The notes under the pieces are model-generated. The model had not been told where the DNA came from and did no database searches. It worked only from the letters and a program-made list of their open reading frames with translations. 49,221 bases of DNA, taken from ZC4RG35 sp964388105. Its GTDB lineage: Bacteria; Actinomycetota; Acidimicrobiia; Spongiisociales; ZC4RG35. Where the stretch lies: contig CAYLYQ010000011.1 in assembly GCA_964388105.1 (NCBI GenBank), positions 1 through 49,221 of the forward strand, in the 5' to 3' direction. The position numbers and the translations under genes are program-made. Shown here one piece after another: positions 1 to 9,106 of the stretch (position 1 is its first letter; every line of letters begins with the position of its first letter).

Positions 1-2
1 AC

Positions 3-143
3 AGCACCGGCAACAGCGACGCCGAGGTCCAGTCCTGGGTTCGAGCCGACCTCGCTGAGCTCGATCCTGTGCTCCACGGAGCCGTGTCGTCGTGGCTGGC
101 TGCCGAATGGCCGTTTCGGTCGGTCCGTTACGACCCGCGTTGA
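3..143 (+). CDS. 3' end of an unidentified protein (partial)
   Basis: One frame is open from the window edge to a TGA at 141-143 and gives 46 residues ending in SVRYDPR. The composition (acidic, with Trp residues, ADLAELDPVL) looks like a real protein end rather than a shadow frame, and the other two forward frames here are less protein-like. It stops 25 bases before the -10 element of the next gene. I do not recognise the family and the start lies outside the window. The call rests only on composition and position. Confidence 0.45.
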   Translation, partial: STGNSDAEVQSWVRADLAELDPVLHGAVSSWLAAEWPFRSVRYDPR

Positions 144-167
144 TCGCATGGTCCCGGGTCGCTGAGT

Positions 168-173
168 TAGCCT
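168..173 (+). promoter_or_regulatory. -10 element of a leaderless promoter
   Basis: TAGCCT ends 6 bases before the ATG at 180, which puts the transcription start at or next to the start codon. No Shine-Dalgarno site precedes the ATG. The same hexamer with a 7-base spacer precedes panB at 46317. Confidence 0.6.
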
Positions 174-179
174 TTCGGC

Positions 180-605
180 ATGCAGGAAGGACTCCTCACC
201 ATCCACATCCTCGCGGCAGCGGTCTGGATCGGAGGGGGCATCTACGCCACCTTCGCCTACCCGAAGCACGCCACGGCCGGCACGCTGCGCGGGGTCATGA
301 CCGTGGACCAGAAGACCGGCGCCATCTTCGGAATCTCCATGGGGCTGGTGCTCCTGTCGGGGATCGGAATGGTGCTGAACTCGGATCGGTTCAGCTTCAC
401 CCACGCCTTCGTCATCATCGGAATCGGCGCGATCGTCGTGACCGGAGCACTGGAGGGCGCCGTGTTCGGGAAGGCCACCAAGAAGGCTCTTGCCGAAGGC
501 GGCGACCCGATGCCGCTTCCATCCCAGATGCGGTGGGCGCTGCCGTTCTATCTGGTGCTGTTCACCATCACGATCTGGGCGATGGTGGCCAAGCTCGGCG
601 CCTAG
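180..605 (+). CDS. CopD/DUF2269-like integral membrane protein
   Basis: This is a 141-residue protein with four predicted membrane segments at about 5-25, 48-66, 74-95 and 118-138. The first helix carries His9 followed by AAAVWIGGGIY. A helix-1 His next to a WxGG motif is typical of CopD-type and DUF2269-type membrane proteins, some of which bind haem or copper. No function can be assigned from the sequence alone. The ATG is set by the leaderless -10 element just upstream. The gene stands alone, followed by a 250-base interval and a convergent gene. Confidence 0.7.
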   Translation: MQEGLLTIHILAAAVWIGGGIYATFAYPKHATAGTLRGVMTVDQKTGAIFGISMGLVLLSGIGMVLNSDRFSFTHAFVIIGIGAIVVTGALEGAVFGKATKKALAEGGDPMPLPSQMRWALPFYLVLFTITIWAMVAKLGA

Positions 606-620
606 ATCGGAGACCTGAAC

Positions 621-664
621 AAAAAAGATCTGGCCGACGAATTCCGAAGAAGCCATCGGCCAGA
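621..664 (-). terminator. Rho-independent terminator, minus strand
   Basis: A 9-bp inverted repeat (TCTGGCCGA at 629-637 pairing with TCGGCCAGA at 656-664) has an 18-base loop. Read on the minus strand it is followed almost at once by six U (621-626), so it best serves transcripts leaving the gene that ends at 852. Read on the plus strand the downstream run (CCTTGTATTTC) is weaker, but it may also stop the gene ending at 605. Confidence 0.6.
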
Positions 665-851
665 CCTTGTATTTCTATCAGCGGCGCGCCCCGGATGTCA
701 ACGGGAGTCACCGCCGGTTTTTTCGCGACCTCTACCGGGAGGTCACGTGGATGTCCCCGGCACCGGAGCGTCCCGAGCCGAAACAGGTTCTGGTGACCCG
801 CTCGAAGTTCACTCGCGCGGTTTCCCAGCAGATTCCCGCGCCGTCAGTGCA

Positions 852-3014
852 TCAAGAGCCGCGCCGAAGAGCCTTCTCTGACTCCGCCAGGAACGCCTCC
901 AGCCTCGGCATCGCGGCTTCGTATCCCCGCAGCGCCACTCCCGCGGGATCCCTGAAGTCCAGCATCGACGTCCCGCGCACCTCGAGGTCGAGATAGCAGT
1001 CGGCGAATCCTGCCCGGATCTGGCGATCGCGCTCCTGCATAGACGCCGTGATCATCGATCTCATCAGCACGGCCGAGATCCCCGGGTACGTCCGCTTCTT
1101 CTTCCGCAGTCCGGCTCGGAGCGCGTTCCATCCCGACACCGACAAGCCGTAGTCGGAGGGCGCCCCCGGGCCGCGAGGCGGGGCCACGTCCACAGCCACG
1201 ATCATCCCGGCTGGAGCCAGCTCCCGCGCGACGTCGATGGGGAGATTGTTGAGAACGCCACCATCGACAAGCAGATCGCGTCCGTGAGGAACGGGCGGCA
1301 TCACACCAGGGATGGCACTGGTGGCGCGAATCGCCAATACCACCGATCCGGTTCGATGGACGAAGGGGCGGGCGCCGCTCAGGTTGGTGGAAACGCAGAA
1401 GTGCGGACGCCAGAGGTCTTCTATCTGGCGCTCGCCGAAGGTCGCAACCGCAGCGCGGGCGATTCGCTCGGCCTTGACGAGCGAGACCACGGGCAGCGTG
1501 TAATCCAGGGCGGACGGGAAGTGTGAGCGGGCCCACTCGACGGTCTCGACGGGGGACATCCCGTCGGCGATGACAGCGGCGAGGATCCCGCCCACGGAGG
1601 TGCCACCGACGATGTCGATCGGGAATCCGAGCTCCTCGAGAGCCCGCTGCACACCAAGGTGGGCGAAACCTCGGCCGCCTCCGCCGCTGAGAACCAGCGC
1701 CCTACCGCGACCGGTGGCCACTCGTGCCACCCGCGCCATGTCTTCCGCCGAGTCGGCGCGCATGTGCAGTGCGTCCTGGGTGGAAAAGAACTCCATCAGG
1801 GACCTGGTGTCGCCAGGCGCCGAGACTTGCGTGCCGTGCACCACGACCAAAGTCCGGTGAACGCGGGTCGGGCATCCGTCCAGGATGCGCTTCAACTGTT
1901 CTCTCTGCGCGTCGGTCGACTGATCACCGACGAGGACGAGGAGTCGATCTGCCATTCCCATGCACCGCTGGGACCAGTTCCCTGCCCGCCGTCCGACATC
2001 GAGCACGAGGTGGTCGGTTCCCATCTCCGCCTCGTGGAGGAGCCGGGACAGGCGCACGGCGCCCACTTCCTCTCCCGCCGCCTCCGAGGCGTCCTCAGCG
2101 TCGAGAAGGCGATCGACCTCCTCAGGCAACAATCGCACCACAGAGCCGAATGGCTCGAGACTGCGACGGATCTCCTTGGTCACCCAGTCGGCACTGATCC
2201 CGTCGGCCACCGCCACGGCCAGGACAGTGCTCGGCGCCGATCTGTTGGCGCCCTCGAGGCGGTCGAGGGCGTTCAACGCCACCTGGATCATCGTGCGAGG
2301 ACGGCGCTCGATCATGTCGAAGAACGCCTCCTCGCTCATCCCCGCCAGGACACTGTCGCGCAGCGCGGTGATGGTGGCGCTGCGCGGCGCCCCGCGAAGC
2401 AAGCCGTTCTCGCCCACGACTTCACCTCGTTCAGCCTCGCCCAGGCGGACGCTCCTGCCCTCGTCCGGGTCGAACCGGGAGGCGAGAAGCCGACCGCGCA
2501 CCACGAAGTAGATGGCGTCAGAGGGGTCCCCCTCCTCGAAGAGCACCTCGCCCTGGGCCAGCCGGTGCCAGGTGACCGCCTGCATCACGGCGCCAAGTGC
2601 GTCCTCTTCGAGGCCGAAGTGGCCCTGCATCAACTCCGCCAGTCCCGCCTCTTCCGCCCGCTGGACTGCCTGGGTCGCCAGACGACCCGCCACGTCAGGG
2701 TGCTCCGTCAGCAGGCCCTCGAACTCGGCGCGGCTCAACTGAACGACTTCGGAGTCCGAGTTCGCAGTCACGGTGGCGCTGCGATGGCCCCCACCGAAGG
2801 CCACCATCTCGCCCACCACGGTTCCGGGTTGATCGATCTCGCCGATCGAGACAGTGCCGGACCCGTGGCGGCGTGATACCGAAAGGCTCCCCTCGACCAG
2901 GACGAAGACCGAGTCGTCGATCTCGTCCTGCCCGATCAACACCTCACTTGCCGCCAGGCGACGACCGATTCCCCTCCGGCGAGCCTCCTCCAGAATCTGG
3001 GCCACCTCCCGCAT
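852..3014 (-). CDS. cNMP-binding-domain patatin-like phospholipase (NTE family)
   Basis: This 720-residue protein is a predicted serine esterase or lysophospholipase of the neuropathy-target-esterase type. Two cyclic-nucleotide-binding folds lie at about 10-120 and 132-250; the second carries GENGLLRGAPRSAT, resembling a phosphate-binding cassette. A linker domain at about 265-415 resembles the NTE middle region. The patatin domain begins with the glycine-rich oxyanion loop GGGGRGFAHLG (444-454). The nucleophile motif GTSVG places Ser473, and the dyad Asp584 lies in DGG. There is no signal peptide or membrane segment, so it is probably cytoplasmic or peripheral. ATG 3014 follows a TACTTT -10 element with a 6-base spacer. 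The substrate is unknown. Confidence 0.88.
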   Translation of the reverse strand: MREVAQILEEARRRGIGRRLAASEVLIGQDEIDDSVFVLVEGSLSVSRRHGSGTVSIGEIDQPGTVVGEMVAFGGGHRSATVTANSDSEVVQLSRAEFEGLLTEHPDVAGRLATQAVQRAEEAGLAELMQGHFGLEEDALGAVMQAVTWHRLAQGEVLFEEGDPSDAIYFVVRGRLLASRFDPDEGRSVRLGEAERGEVVGENGLLRGAPRSATITALRDSVLAGMSEEAFFDMIERRPRTMIQVALNALDRLEGANRSAPSTVLAVAVADGISADWVTKEIRRSLEPFGSVVRLLPEEVDRLLDAEDASEAAGEEVGAVRLSRLLHEAEMGTDHLVLDVGRRAGNWSQRCMGMADRLLVLVGDQSTDAQREQLKRILDGCPTRVHRTLVVVHGTQVSAPGDTRSLMEFFSTQDALHMRADSAEDMARVARVATGRGRALVLSGGGGRGFAHLGVQRALEELGFPIDIVGGTSVGGILAAVIADGMSPVETVEWARSHFPSALDYTLPVVSLVKAERIARAAVATFGERQIEDLWRPHFCVSTNLSGARPFVHRTGSVVLAIRATSAIPGVMPPVPHGRDLLVDGGVLNNLPIDVARELAPAGMIVAVDVAPPRGPGAPSDYGLSVSGWNALRAGLRKKKRTYPGISAVLMRSMITASMQERDRQIRAGFADCYLDLEVRGTSMLDFRDPAGVALRGYEAAMPRLEAFLAESEKALRRGS

Positions 3015-3020
3015 GCGGCG

Positions 3021-3026
3021 AAAGTA
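3021..3026 (-). promoter_or_regulatory. -10 element of a leaderless promoter
   Basis: TACTTT on the minus strand is separated by 6 bases from the ATG at 3014. The 134-bp interval to the divergent gene at 3149 holds this promoter and a weaker one (CAGAAT, 7-base spacer) for the other direction. Confidence 0.55.
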
Positions 3027-3148
3027 ACAGCCTGACCGGCGCGGACGAGCTGCTCACCCGGGACTTCCTGCACGACGAGTGCGCCCGGTACTCCGAAACG
3101 CCCTGCCCGTAGCGATCCCGTAACCCCCGGCGAGGCAGAATCTCCCGG

Positions 3149-4315
3149 ATGGCCGTCGGGAAACCCAACCACCTGGAGCGGGGACTGGCCGTGTTGGCCC
3201 TGGCGGTCGTCACGGGCGCGCTGGCGCTGGCCACGGTCCTCGCCGGCCAATCCAATGCCTTCGAACCTGCGGAGGCCCTGCTCTGGAGCCTGGTGATCCT
3301 GCCGTGGGCCGTGGTGGGCACTCTGCTCCTCCTCCGAGTCCCTGGAAGTCGAGTTGCGTGGCTCTGTCTGTTGTTCGCCGCATCCTGGGCCTTGTGGGTC
3401 CCGTTGGAAGCGGCCACTGGATTGGCCACGGCGGGCCCCAGAGTCGTGACCCTCTATGCCTTGGGAGACAGCCTCTGGGTGCCCGGGGTGGCCTCGGTGG
3501 GATTCCTCCTGCTCCTGTTTCCGGACGGACGACTTCCCTCGCCGCGATGGAGGCCAGTCGCTTTCGGCATGGTCGTCATCAGCATCCTCCTGGTGATCAC
3601 GGGCCTGATCACGCCCGGCCCCATCAACGAGGTGGTGACGTGGGAGAACCCGTTCGGAGTCGAGGCTTTCGCTCCGCTGATCCCGGTGTCGTACGCCCTC
3701 GTCCCACTTCTCGCCATCTGCCTGCTGGCGTCCGGCGCCGGCCTCGTGGTTCGTTACAGGCACTCAGCGGGAGTGGAGAAGGCTCAGCTGAAATGGCTCG
3801 CCGCGGCGGGTGCTGTCTCCGCCGTCGGTTACCTCATCTGGTTGATCCTGGCGTTGGCGGCCGGGATCGAGACCTCCCCGCAGGTCGTCTGGATCATCAT
3901 CCCGATAGCGGTGTGGTTCTCGATCACACGGCACCGCCTCTACGACCTCGACAGCCTCCTCTCCCGCACGGTTGGGTATGCCCTCGTTGCCGGTCTGCTC
4001 GGTGGCGCTTACGCCGGCGCGGTGTTCCTGCTCGGCCAGGTCACCCCTCTGGACGGCGATCTGGCCGTGGCTCTATCAACCCTGGGTGCGGCCGCCCTGT
4101 TCAATCCGCTGCGCCGCCGGGTGCTCCGCGCGGTCGAGCGACGCTTCAACCGCACGCGATTCGACTCCGAGGCGGTGGCCGAGAGGCTCAACGGGCTTCT
4201 CAGCACGAGCTACGACCCTGATCAGGTTGCAGGTGCCTGGAACGACGTCGTGACCGAAACGATGAACCCGGCGACCGTCGGCCTCTGGATCCGCCCCCGG
4301 GAGCGACCGCGCTGA
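3149..4315 (+). CDS. Multi-TM sensor-like membrane protein without a kinase domain
   Basis: This 388-residue protein has about eight or nine hydrophobic helices between residues 8 and 300. A cytoplasmic tail begins with RRVLRAVERRFNRTRFDSE and ends with DVVTETMNPATVGLWIRP. That tail is a hallmark of the membrane module found at the N-terminus of some actinobacterial two-component histidine kinases, but here the protein stops before any GAF, HisKA or ATPase domain. It may act as a sensory subunit or be a naturally short paralogue. The start ATG has CAGAAT 7 bases upstream. It converges with the regulator ending at 4317, with one base between the stops. A relic of the same tail occurs at 9469-9588. 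Confidence 0.7.
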   Translation: MAVGKPNHLERGLAVLALAVVTGALALATVLAGQSNAFEPAEALLWSLVILPWAVVGTLLLLRVPGSRVAWLCLLFAASWALWVPLEAATGLATAGPRVVTLYALGDSLWVPGVASVGFLLLLFPDGRLPSPRWRPVAFGMVVISILLVITGLITPGPINEVVTWENPFGVEAFAPLIPVSYALVPLLAICLLASGAGLVVRYRHSAGVEKAQLKWLAAAGAVSAVGYLIWLILALAAGIETSPQVVWIIIPIAVWFSITRHRLYDLDSLLSRTVGYALVAGLLGGAYAGAVFLLGQVTPLDGDLAVALSTLGAAALFNPLRRRVLRAVERRFNRTRFDSEAVAERLNGLLSTSYDPDQVAGAWNDVVTETMNPATVGLWIRPRERPR

Positions 4316-4316
4316 C

Positions 4317-7052
4317 TCACCAACGGGACAGCAACCACAACTCCGGCTCGAAGCTGCCGGCGTCGATGTCGGCGAAAAGGGAAACCGCGCGCAGCAACGA
4401 CTCCTGCGCCTCCTGCTCGGCACCGGTCCGGTAGAGGAGGTCGGCGAGATGATTCCTCAGGGCCGCCTCCCTGTGCCGGTGACCTGTCCGCTCCGCGATC
4501 TCGATCGCCCGTTCCAACAACCCCAATGCCCTGTCGGGCTGGTCGAGACGAGCGAGCAGCAGGGCCATGTTGTTCAGCACCGCCATCGACAACAGATCGT
4601 CCGATCCGGCCAGGCCGAGCGCCTCCTCCGCCCGAGCGAGACCGATCTCGGGGTCGTCAGTCACGGCGGCGAGAGCGTTGAGCACCCTGGCGTGTTGCGC
4701 GGGCTCTCCCGAGCTCTCGACAGCATTTCGGGCCCTTTCGGCCAGTACCAGGGCGTCTCGAGGTCTGCCCGTTCGGCTCGCCAGCAGCGCCCAATCGGCC
4801 AGCACCTCGGGCTCTGAGGCACCGGCGGCGATCGCATCCCGGAAGTGCGCCTCGGCGAGGTCGAACCTCCCCAGCAGGCGTTCGACTTCGCCGAGCCGGT
4901 GCGAGACGACTCCGTTGACGCCTCCAGCGTCGCTCGCTCCGGCAAGAGTCAGTTGGCGCCTTGCTTCTTCGTACTTGCCGTCCGCCATGTCGAGTTCCGC
5001 GATGGCCAGCCGGGCTTCGGCGGCGGGTGCGAATCCGAGGGCGAGGGCGGCCTCGTAGAAATGGCGGGCCGACTCGACGGCGTAGACCGAACGGCTCAAA
5101 TCACCGGCCAGCATCGACCACTCGGCCGCCTCCCGATCGGCTGCCGCTTGATAGTGGGTGGCCACCCCGGCAGCAAGCTTGACATCGGCTCTGGCGTGAG
5201 GGCGGTTGGCAAGAGCCTGGGCCGCTCTGCGGTGGAGGAGACGACGCCTCGCCAGGGACGTCGACTCGTAGGCCTGCAACTCCATTGCCTCCAGAGCGAA
5301 GGTCAACTCGGCCGTGTCCGAAGCCTCACGGAGTACCCCCGCCGCCAGGAGCTCGTCGACGGCCTCGACCGTCTCCTCCTCGGTCCTTCCGCTCGTCTCC
5401 CGAAGCAGTGTCGGGTCGCACATCCCACGAAGCACGGCGGCCGCGGCGAGGACCTGCCGGGCCAGGTCACCGACCTCACTCAGCCTGGCCCCCACATAGC
5501 GGGCCATACCCGAGCCCTGCTGCACCTCATCGCCCGATAGGGCCTCGGAGACGAGGAGAGGGACGCCCCCGGTCTCCGCGCGTACCCGACCCGCCAACTC
5601 CGCATCCCCACCCGCCAGCGGTGTGATCTTGGCGATGTCGAGTGGCTCCACCGGGATTTGGAGGTCCGCGCTGGTGAGCAGTCCCGAAGCGTGGGGCGAA
5701 AGGGCCTCGCCGCTTCGGGCCGAGAGGACCATGAGGACAGGGAGGTCGGAAATCCGCCGGGCCAAATAGACCAGCACCCGGGCGGACGGGTCGTCGATCC
5801 AATGGACGTCATCGATGGCCATCAGGACCGGCCGGTGGCCGGCAAGGGCCACCGCGACTGCGTGGAAAGCCTCTAAGAGCCTCAGTTCCCCGAACTCGTC
5901 CGGCGTCGTCTCCGTAGAGCCGTGGTCCAGTTCGGGGAGCAGTTTTGCGAACTGCTCCCTGACCCAGGAAGGGATCTCGATCTGAGCGGTGCCCAATCGG
6001 GCATGGGCCGTTCGAGCCATCGGAGTCACCACACCGAAAGGAAGGTCGTGCTCCGTCCGGAAGGCCCTGGCGGAGAGGATGTGTACTTCCTGTCGCGCTG
6101 TCTCCGCGACCAACTCCTCCAATAACCGAGTCTTCCCCATCCATGGCTCCCCGGAGAGCACGACCACCCTGCCTCGCCCGTCCAGGGCTTCGCCCCAGGC
6201 CTGCCGGAGCTCGGCGATCTCCCCGTCCCGGTCGATCAGCGTCAGCGGCAGGGGTGGCGGAGGTTCAGTGGCGATCAACCTCCTGCGAAGGCCCGGTGCC
6301 GGTGGCAGGTCCTCGTCGAGGATCGCCTCGTAGAGCTCTGTGGTCTCCTCGAGCGGAGGGACGCCCAGCTCCTGGTCGAGGACTCGCACGCAATTCCGGT
6401 ATGACTCGATCGCCCCGGAGCGGTCGCCGGCCCAGGCCTGGAGCAGCATCAAGGACCGGTGGGCCGGCTCATGGATCGGATCCAATTCAATCCACTGCCG
6501 CGTTGCCGTGATCGCCCCGTGATAGTCACCCGACGCCGCCAGGGCGGTGCCGAGTCGATGCAGAGCGTCTCCGATCTTCCCCTTCATCGACTCCGCGACG
6601 CTTCTCGACCAGTCTTCGAACTCGGGTGACGCCCGAACCGAGAAGCCCCGGAGGAAAGGGCCTCTGTAGAGGTCTGCGGCACGGCGCAGATGCGGGATGC
6701 AATCCGGACAGACTTCATCGACTCCGTGCCCGTGGGTTCCGGTGGCGTCGAGCTCGGTGAGGATCGAATCATGGTCCGACACCACCACACCGGTGAGCGT
6801 GACGGTCACCCGATCGGCCACGATCGATTCGGAGCCGACCGCGGTGCGCAGTGCTGAGAGGGTGCGACGCAGAGTGGCGCGCGCCCGTTCTTGGGCCGCC
6901 TCCGCCCAGAAGAGGTTGGCGAGGGTGTCCCTCGTCGCCGTCCTCTCCACGACCAGATAGGCGAGCAGGGCGATCGCCTTGGTGGTGTCGACCTGCAGGG
7001 GACGACCGTCCACCGTCGCTTGCGGAGTACCAAACAGATTCACGACGAGCAC
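4317..7052 (-). CDS. BTAD-type transcriptional regulator with ATPase and TPR domains (AfsR/SARP-like)
   Basis: This is a large cytoplasmic regulator of about 911 residues. Residues 1-95 form a winged-helix-like region. Residues 105-245 match the bacterial transcriptional activation domain and carry a CPDC pair. Near residue 300 is a P-loop variant, GEPWMGKTR, followed by a Walker B motif (LMAIDDVHWIDD). The C-terminal third is Ala- and Leu-rich TPR-like helices. It probably couples ATP hydrolysis and protein contacts to promoter activation, perhaps of the divergent phosphatase operon. I chose GTG 7052, which has TAGTTT 10 bases upstream; the frame stays open to 7559 but that part overlaps the divergent gene and looks non-coding. 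GTG 7043 is an alternative start. Confidence 0.8.
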   Translation of the reverse strand: MLVVNLFGTPQATVDGRPLQVDTTKAIALLAYLVVERTATRDTLANLFWAEAAQERARATLRRTLSALRTAVGSESIVADRVTVTLTGVVVSDHDSILTELDATGTHGHGVDEVCPDCIPHLRRAADLYRGPFLRGFSVRASPEFEDWSRSVAESMKGKIGDALHRLGTALAASGDYHGAITATRQWIELDPIHEPAHRSLMLLQAWAGDRSGAIESYRNCVRVLDQELGVPPLEETTELYEAILDEDLPPAPGLRRRLIATEPPPPLPLTLIDRDGEIAELRQAWGEALDGRGRVVVLSGEPWMGKTRLLEELVAETARQEVHILSARAFRTEHDLPFGVVTPMARTAHARLGTAQIEIPSWVREQFAKLLPELDHGSTETTPDEFGELRLLEAFHAVAVALAGHRPVLMAIDDVHWIDDPSARVLVYLARRISDLPVLMVLSARSGEALSPHASGLLTSADLQIPVEPLDIAKITPLAGGDAELAGRVRAETGGVPLLVSEALSGDEVQQGSGMARYVGARLSEVGDLARQVLAAAAVLRGMCDPTLLRETSGRTEEETVEAVDELLAAGVLREASDTAELTFALEAMELQAYESTSLARRRLLHRRAAQALANRPHARADVKLAAGVATHYQAAADREAAEWSMLAGDLSRSVYAVESARHFYEAALALGFAPAAEARLAIAELDMADGKYEEARRQLTLAGASDAGGVNGVVSHRLGEVERLLGRFDLAEAHFRDAIAAGASEPEVLADWALLASRTGRPRDALVLAERARNAVESSGEPAQHARVLNALAAVTDDPEIGLARAEEALGLAGSDDLLSMAVLNNMALLLARLDQPDRALGLLERAIEIAERTGHRHREAALRNHLADLLYRTGAEQEAQESLLRAVSLFADIDAGSFEPELWLLSRW

Positions 7053-7144
7053 AGGACCCGAGAAACTAGCTTCCGTTACGAGAACAAGTGGGCGGACGGA
7101 ATCGGAACTGTCCGGCGGTGAATTCGTAACGATTTCGGGACGCC

Positions 7145-8755
7145 GTGGAGGTAGAAGATGACAGCATGGTGCAGGTGATGAGAAGGCGGAGGACCGACCC
7201 GGACGCTGCGGCGTCGCCCGCGCCAAGCGTGGCGGAGTCCAAGACCCGCCTGATCGAGGCGATACCGATCCCGGAGGGCGACCCGCTCGAGACGCTGCTG
7301 CTCTCCTCGGGGGGCCCAATCGAACTGCGCGGCCTCGAACTCGAATCGGCGACTCTCGACGAGATCCGTGGAGCCGGCGTCGACTTGATCGTCCCGCTGA
7401 TCGGTCAGGGAGAGCTACTCGGCGCCCTCTATCTCGGGCCCCGTCTCTCCGATCAGCCGTACTCGGGCGACGACCGCCGGCTCCTGGGAGGACTCGCCTC
7501 CCAGGTGGCGCCGGCAATGAAGGTGGCGCAATTGGTCCGGGAACAGCAGGCCGAGGCAAAGGAACGCGAGCGAATCCAGCAGGAGCTCGAAGTGGCGGCT
7601 CTGATCCAGCAGACTCTCCTGCCCAAACGCCTGCCGGCGATTCCCGGATGGCACATCGATGCGTTCTACAGGCCAGCCCGGGCAGTAGGCGGCGACTTCT
7701 ACGACTTCATCCCGCTCGGCGACGGAAGGCTCGGCGTCATCATCGGCGACGTCACCGACAAGGGCGTTCCCGCGGCCTTGGTGATGGCCACTTGCCGGTC
7801 GATGCTCCGGGCGGCGGCTTCGAACCACGAGTCACCCGCGGATCTCCTTGCCGAGGTCAACGAAGCCCTCGTCACCGAGATACCCCCGGCGATGTTCGTC
7901 ACCTGCCTGTACGCGGTGATCGACACCACGGCCGGCGAGGTGACGTTCGCCAACGCCGGGCACAACCTTCCCTATGTCCGCACCGCTGACGGCGTGCTCG
8001 AGCTTCGGGCGACGGGGATGCCCTTGGGGCTCATGCCGGGAATGTCCTACGACGACAGGCGCTACGCGATGGCGCCGGGCGAGGTCATCGTGCTCACGAG
8101 CGACGGGATCACCGAGGCCCACGATCGGAACGGCGAGATGTACGGGTTCGCCCGGTTGATGGCCCGGGTGGCTCAGAGACCCGCGAGTGGAGACACCTGC
8201 GGCGACCTGATCGACGACCTGGAGCGCTTCACCGGTCCGGACACCGAGCAAGAAGACGACATCACGCTGGTCGTCCTGCAGCGGACCTCGTCAGCACAGC
8301 ATTCGGCGGCCACATTCGACGACCCGGTGGAGACTCTCGACTCTTTCGAGCTGCCCAGCGAAGAAGGCAAGGAGCGGTTGGCCATCGACCGGGTCGCCTC
8401 GGTTGTCGCAGCGCTCGGCATGGACGCCTCTCAATTGGAGCGCCTCAAGACCGCGGTCGGTGAGACGGTGATGAACGCCATCGAGCACGGGAACCAGAAC
8501 CGCCCCGAGCTGAATGTCGGCGTCGAGGTCGGAGCCACCGAGGAAGTCGTCCGCGTGCGAGTCACCGACCAGGGAGGAGACAAGCCCATTCCAGCCGCCG
8601 CCACGCCCGACCTCGAGGCGAAGCTGGCGGGAGAGCAGACCCCGCGGGGATGGGGGCTGTTCCTGGTCGAGCAGATGGTCGACAGCGTCAAGTCTTCCTC
8701 CGACGGCGAGACCCACGTCGTCGAGTTGATCGTGAACAGACAGGAGGCTTCGTAA
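7145..8755 (+). CDS. PP2C-type (SpoIIE/RsbU) phosphatase fused to an RsbW-like kinase domain
   Basis: This 536-residue protein appears to hold both sides of a partner switch. Residues 20-115 resemble a GAF sensor fold. A coiled coil follows at about 120-150. The SpoIIE phosphatase spans about 160-350, with metal-binding motifs at GGDFYDF, IGDVTDKGVPAAL, SDGITEA and EQEDDITLVV. A GHKL ATPase domain spans about 385-530, with N-box ETVMNAIEHGN, G1 DQGGD and G2 RGWGLFLVE. It would phosphorylate and dephosphorylate STAS antagonists such as the two encoded next. The start is uncertain: GTG 7145, or ATG 7166 with GGAGG (7149-7153) 12 bases upstream. Confidence 0.88.
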   Translation: MEVEDDSMVQVMRRRRTDPDAAASPAPSVAESKTRLIEAIPIPEGDPLETLLLSSGGPIELRGLELESATLDEIRGAGVDLIVPLIGQGELLGALYLGPRLSDQPYSGDDRRLLGGLASQVAPAMKVAQLVREQQAEAKERERIQQELEVAALIQQTLLPKRLPAIPGWHIDAFYRPARAVGGDFYDFIPLGDGRLGVIIGDVTDKGVPAALVMATCRSMLRAAASNHESPADLLAEVNEALVTEIPPAMFVTCLYAVIDTTAGEVTFANAGHNLPYVRTADGVLELRATGMPLGLMPGMSYDDRRYAMAPGEVIVLTSDGITEAHDRNGEMYGFARLMARVAQRPASGDTCGDLIDDLERFTGPDTEQEDDITLVVLQRTSSAQHSAATFDDPVETLDSFELPSEEGKERLAIDRVASVVAALGMDASQLERLKTAVGETVMNAIEHGNQNRPELNVGVEVGATEEVVRVRVTDQGGDKPIPAAATPDLEAKLAGEQTPRGWGLFLVEQMVDSVKSSSDGETHVVELIVNRQEAS

Positions 8756-9096
8756 TGGAAGAGAGATTCACGGCAACGACCAGCCGGGATGGCCGCGGGG
8801 CGGTGATCGTCCTGCAGGGGACGGTGGACCGGTCCGCCCAAGACGGGCTCATGGCCGCCTACGAGCAGGCGATGCCATCCGCGGAACCCGTCCTCTTCGA
8901 CTTCAGGCAGGTCGACTACATCAACTCGACTGGAATCGCCGTCATCGTCGGGATCCTGGCCCGGGCCCGGGCGGAGGGTCGTGAAGTGGGCGCCTTCGGC
9001 CTCACCGACCACTACCGCGAGGTTTTCACCATCACCAGACTCGCCGACTTCATGACCATCTACGACGACGCCGCGGCCGCGACCGCGACCAACTGA
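8755..9096 (+). CDS. STAS-domain anti-sigma-factor antagonist 1
   Basis: This 113-residue single STAS domain resembles SpoIIAA and RsbV. The phosphorylatable Ser lies in DYINSTGIAVIV, and the C-terminal helix region contains GLTDHYREVFTITRL. Its ATG shares an A with the TAA stop of the phosphatase/kinase gene (TAATG), and an SD site (CAGGAGG, 8741-8747) lies within the upstream gene, so the two are translationally coupled. It is expected to be phosphorylated by the GHKL domain and dephosphorylated by the PP2C domain of the upstream protein, releasing a downstream target. The next gene is a paralogue sharing GLTDHYR.FSLTRL-like residues. Confidence 0.88.
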   Translation: MEERFTATTSRDGRGAVIVLQGTVDRSAQDGLMAAYEQAMPSAEPVLFDFRQVDYINSTGIAVIVGILARARAEGREVGAFGLTDHYREVFTITRLADFMTIYDDAAAATATN

Positions 9097-9106
9097 GGAG
9101 AGGAAT

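Noticed and set aside
30..50. tRNA T-arm-like GGGTTCGAGCC near the left edge
   Set aside because: The flanking bases do not pair as a T stem and no cloverleaf can be drawn.
744..749. CACGTG cores at 744-749, 35754-35759 and 47115-47120 as parS sites
   Set aside because: Only the central six bases match; the flanking TTT and AAA arms required for ParB are absent.
7053..7559. A 169-codon N-terminal extension of the BTAD regulator
   Set aside because: It overlaps the divergent phosphatase gene and its promoter region and is Arg/Pro-rich shadow sequence.
8650..8754. A longer N-terminus for the first STAS protein
   Set aside because: It overlaps the kinase domain of the upstream gene, and the ATG at 8755 has an SD site and a TAATG junction.
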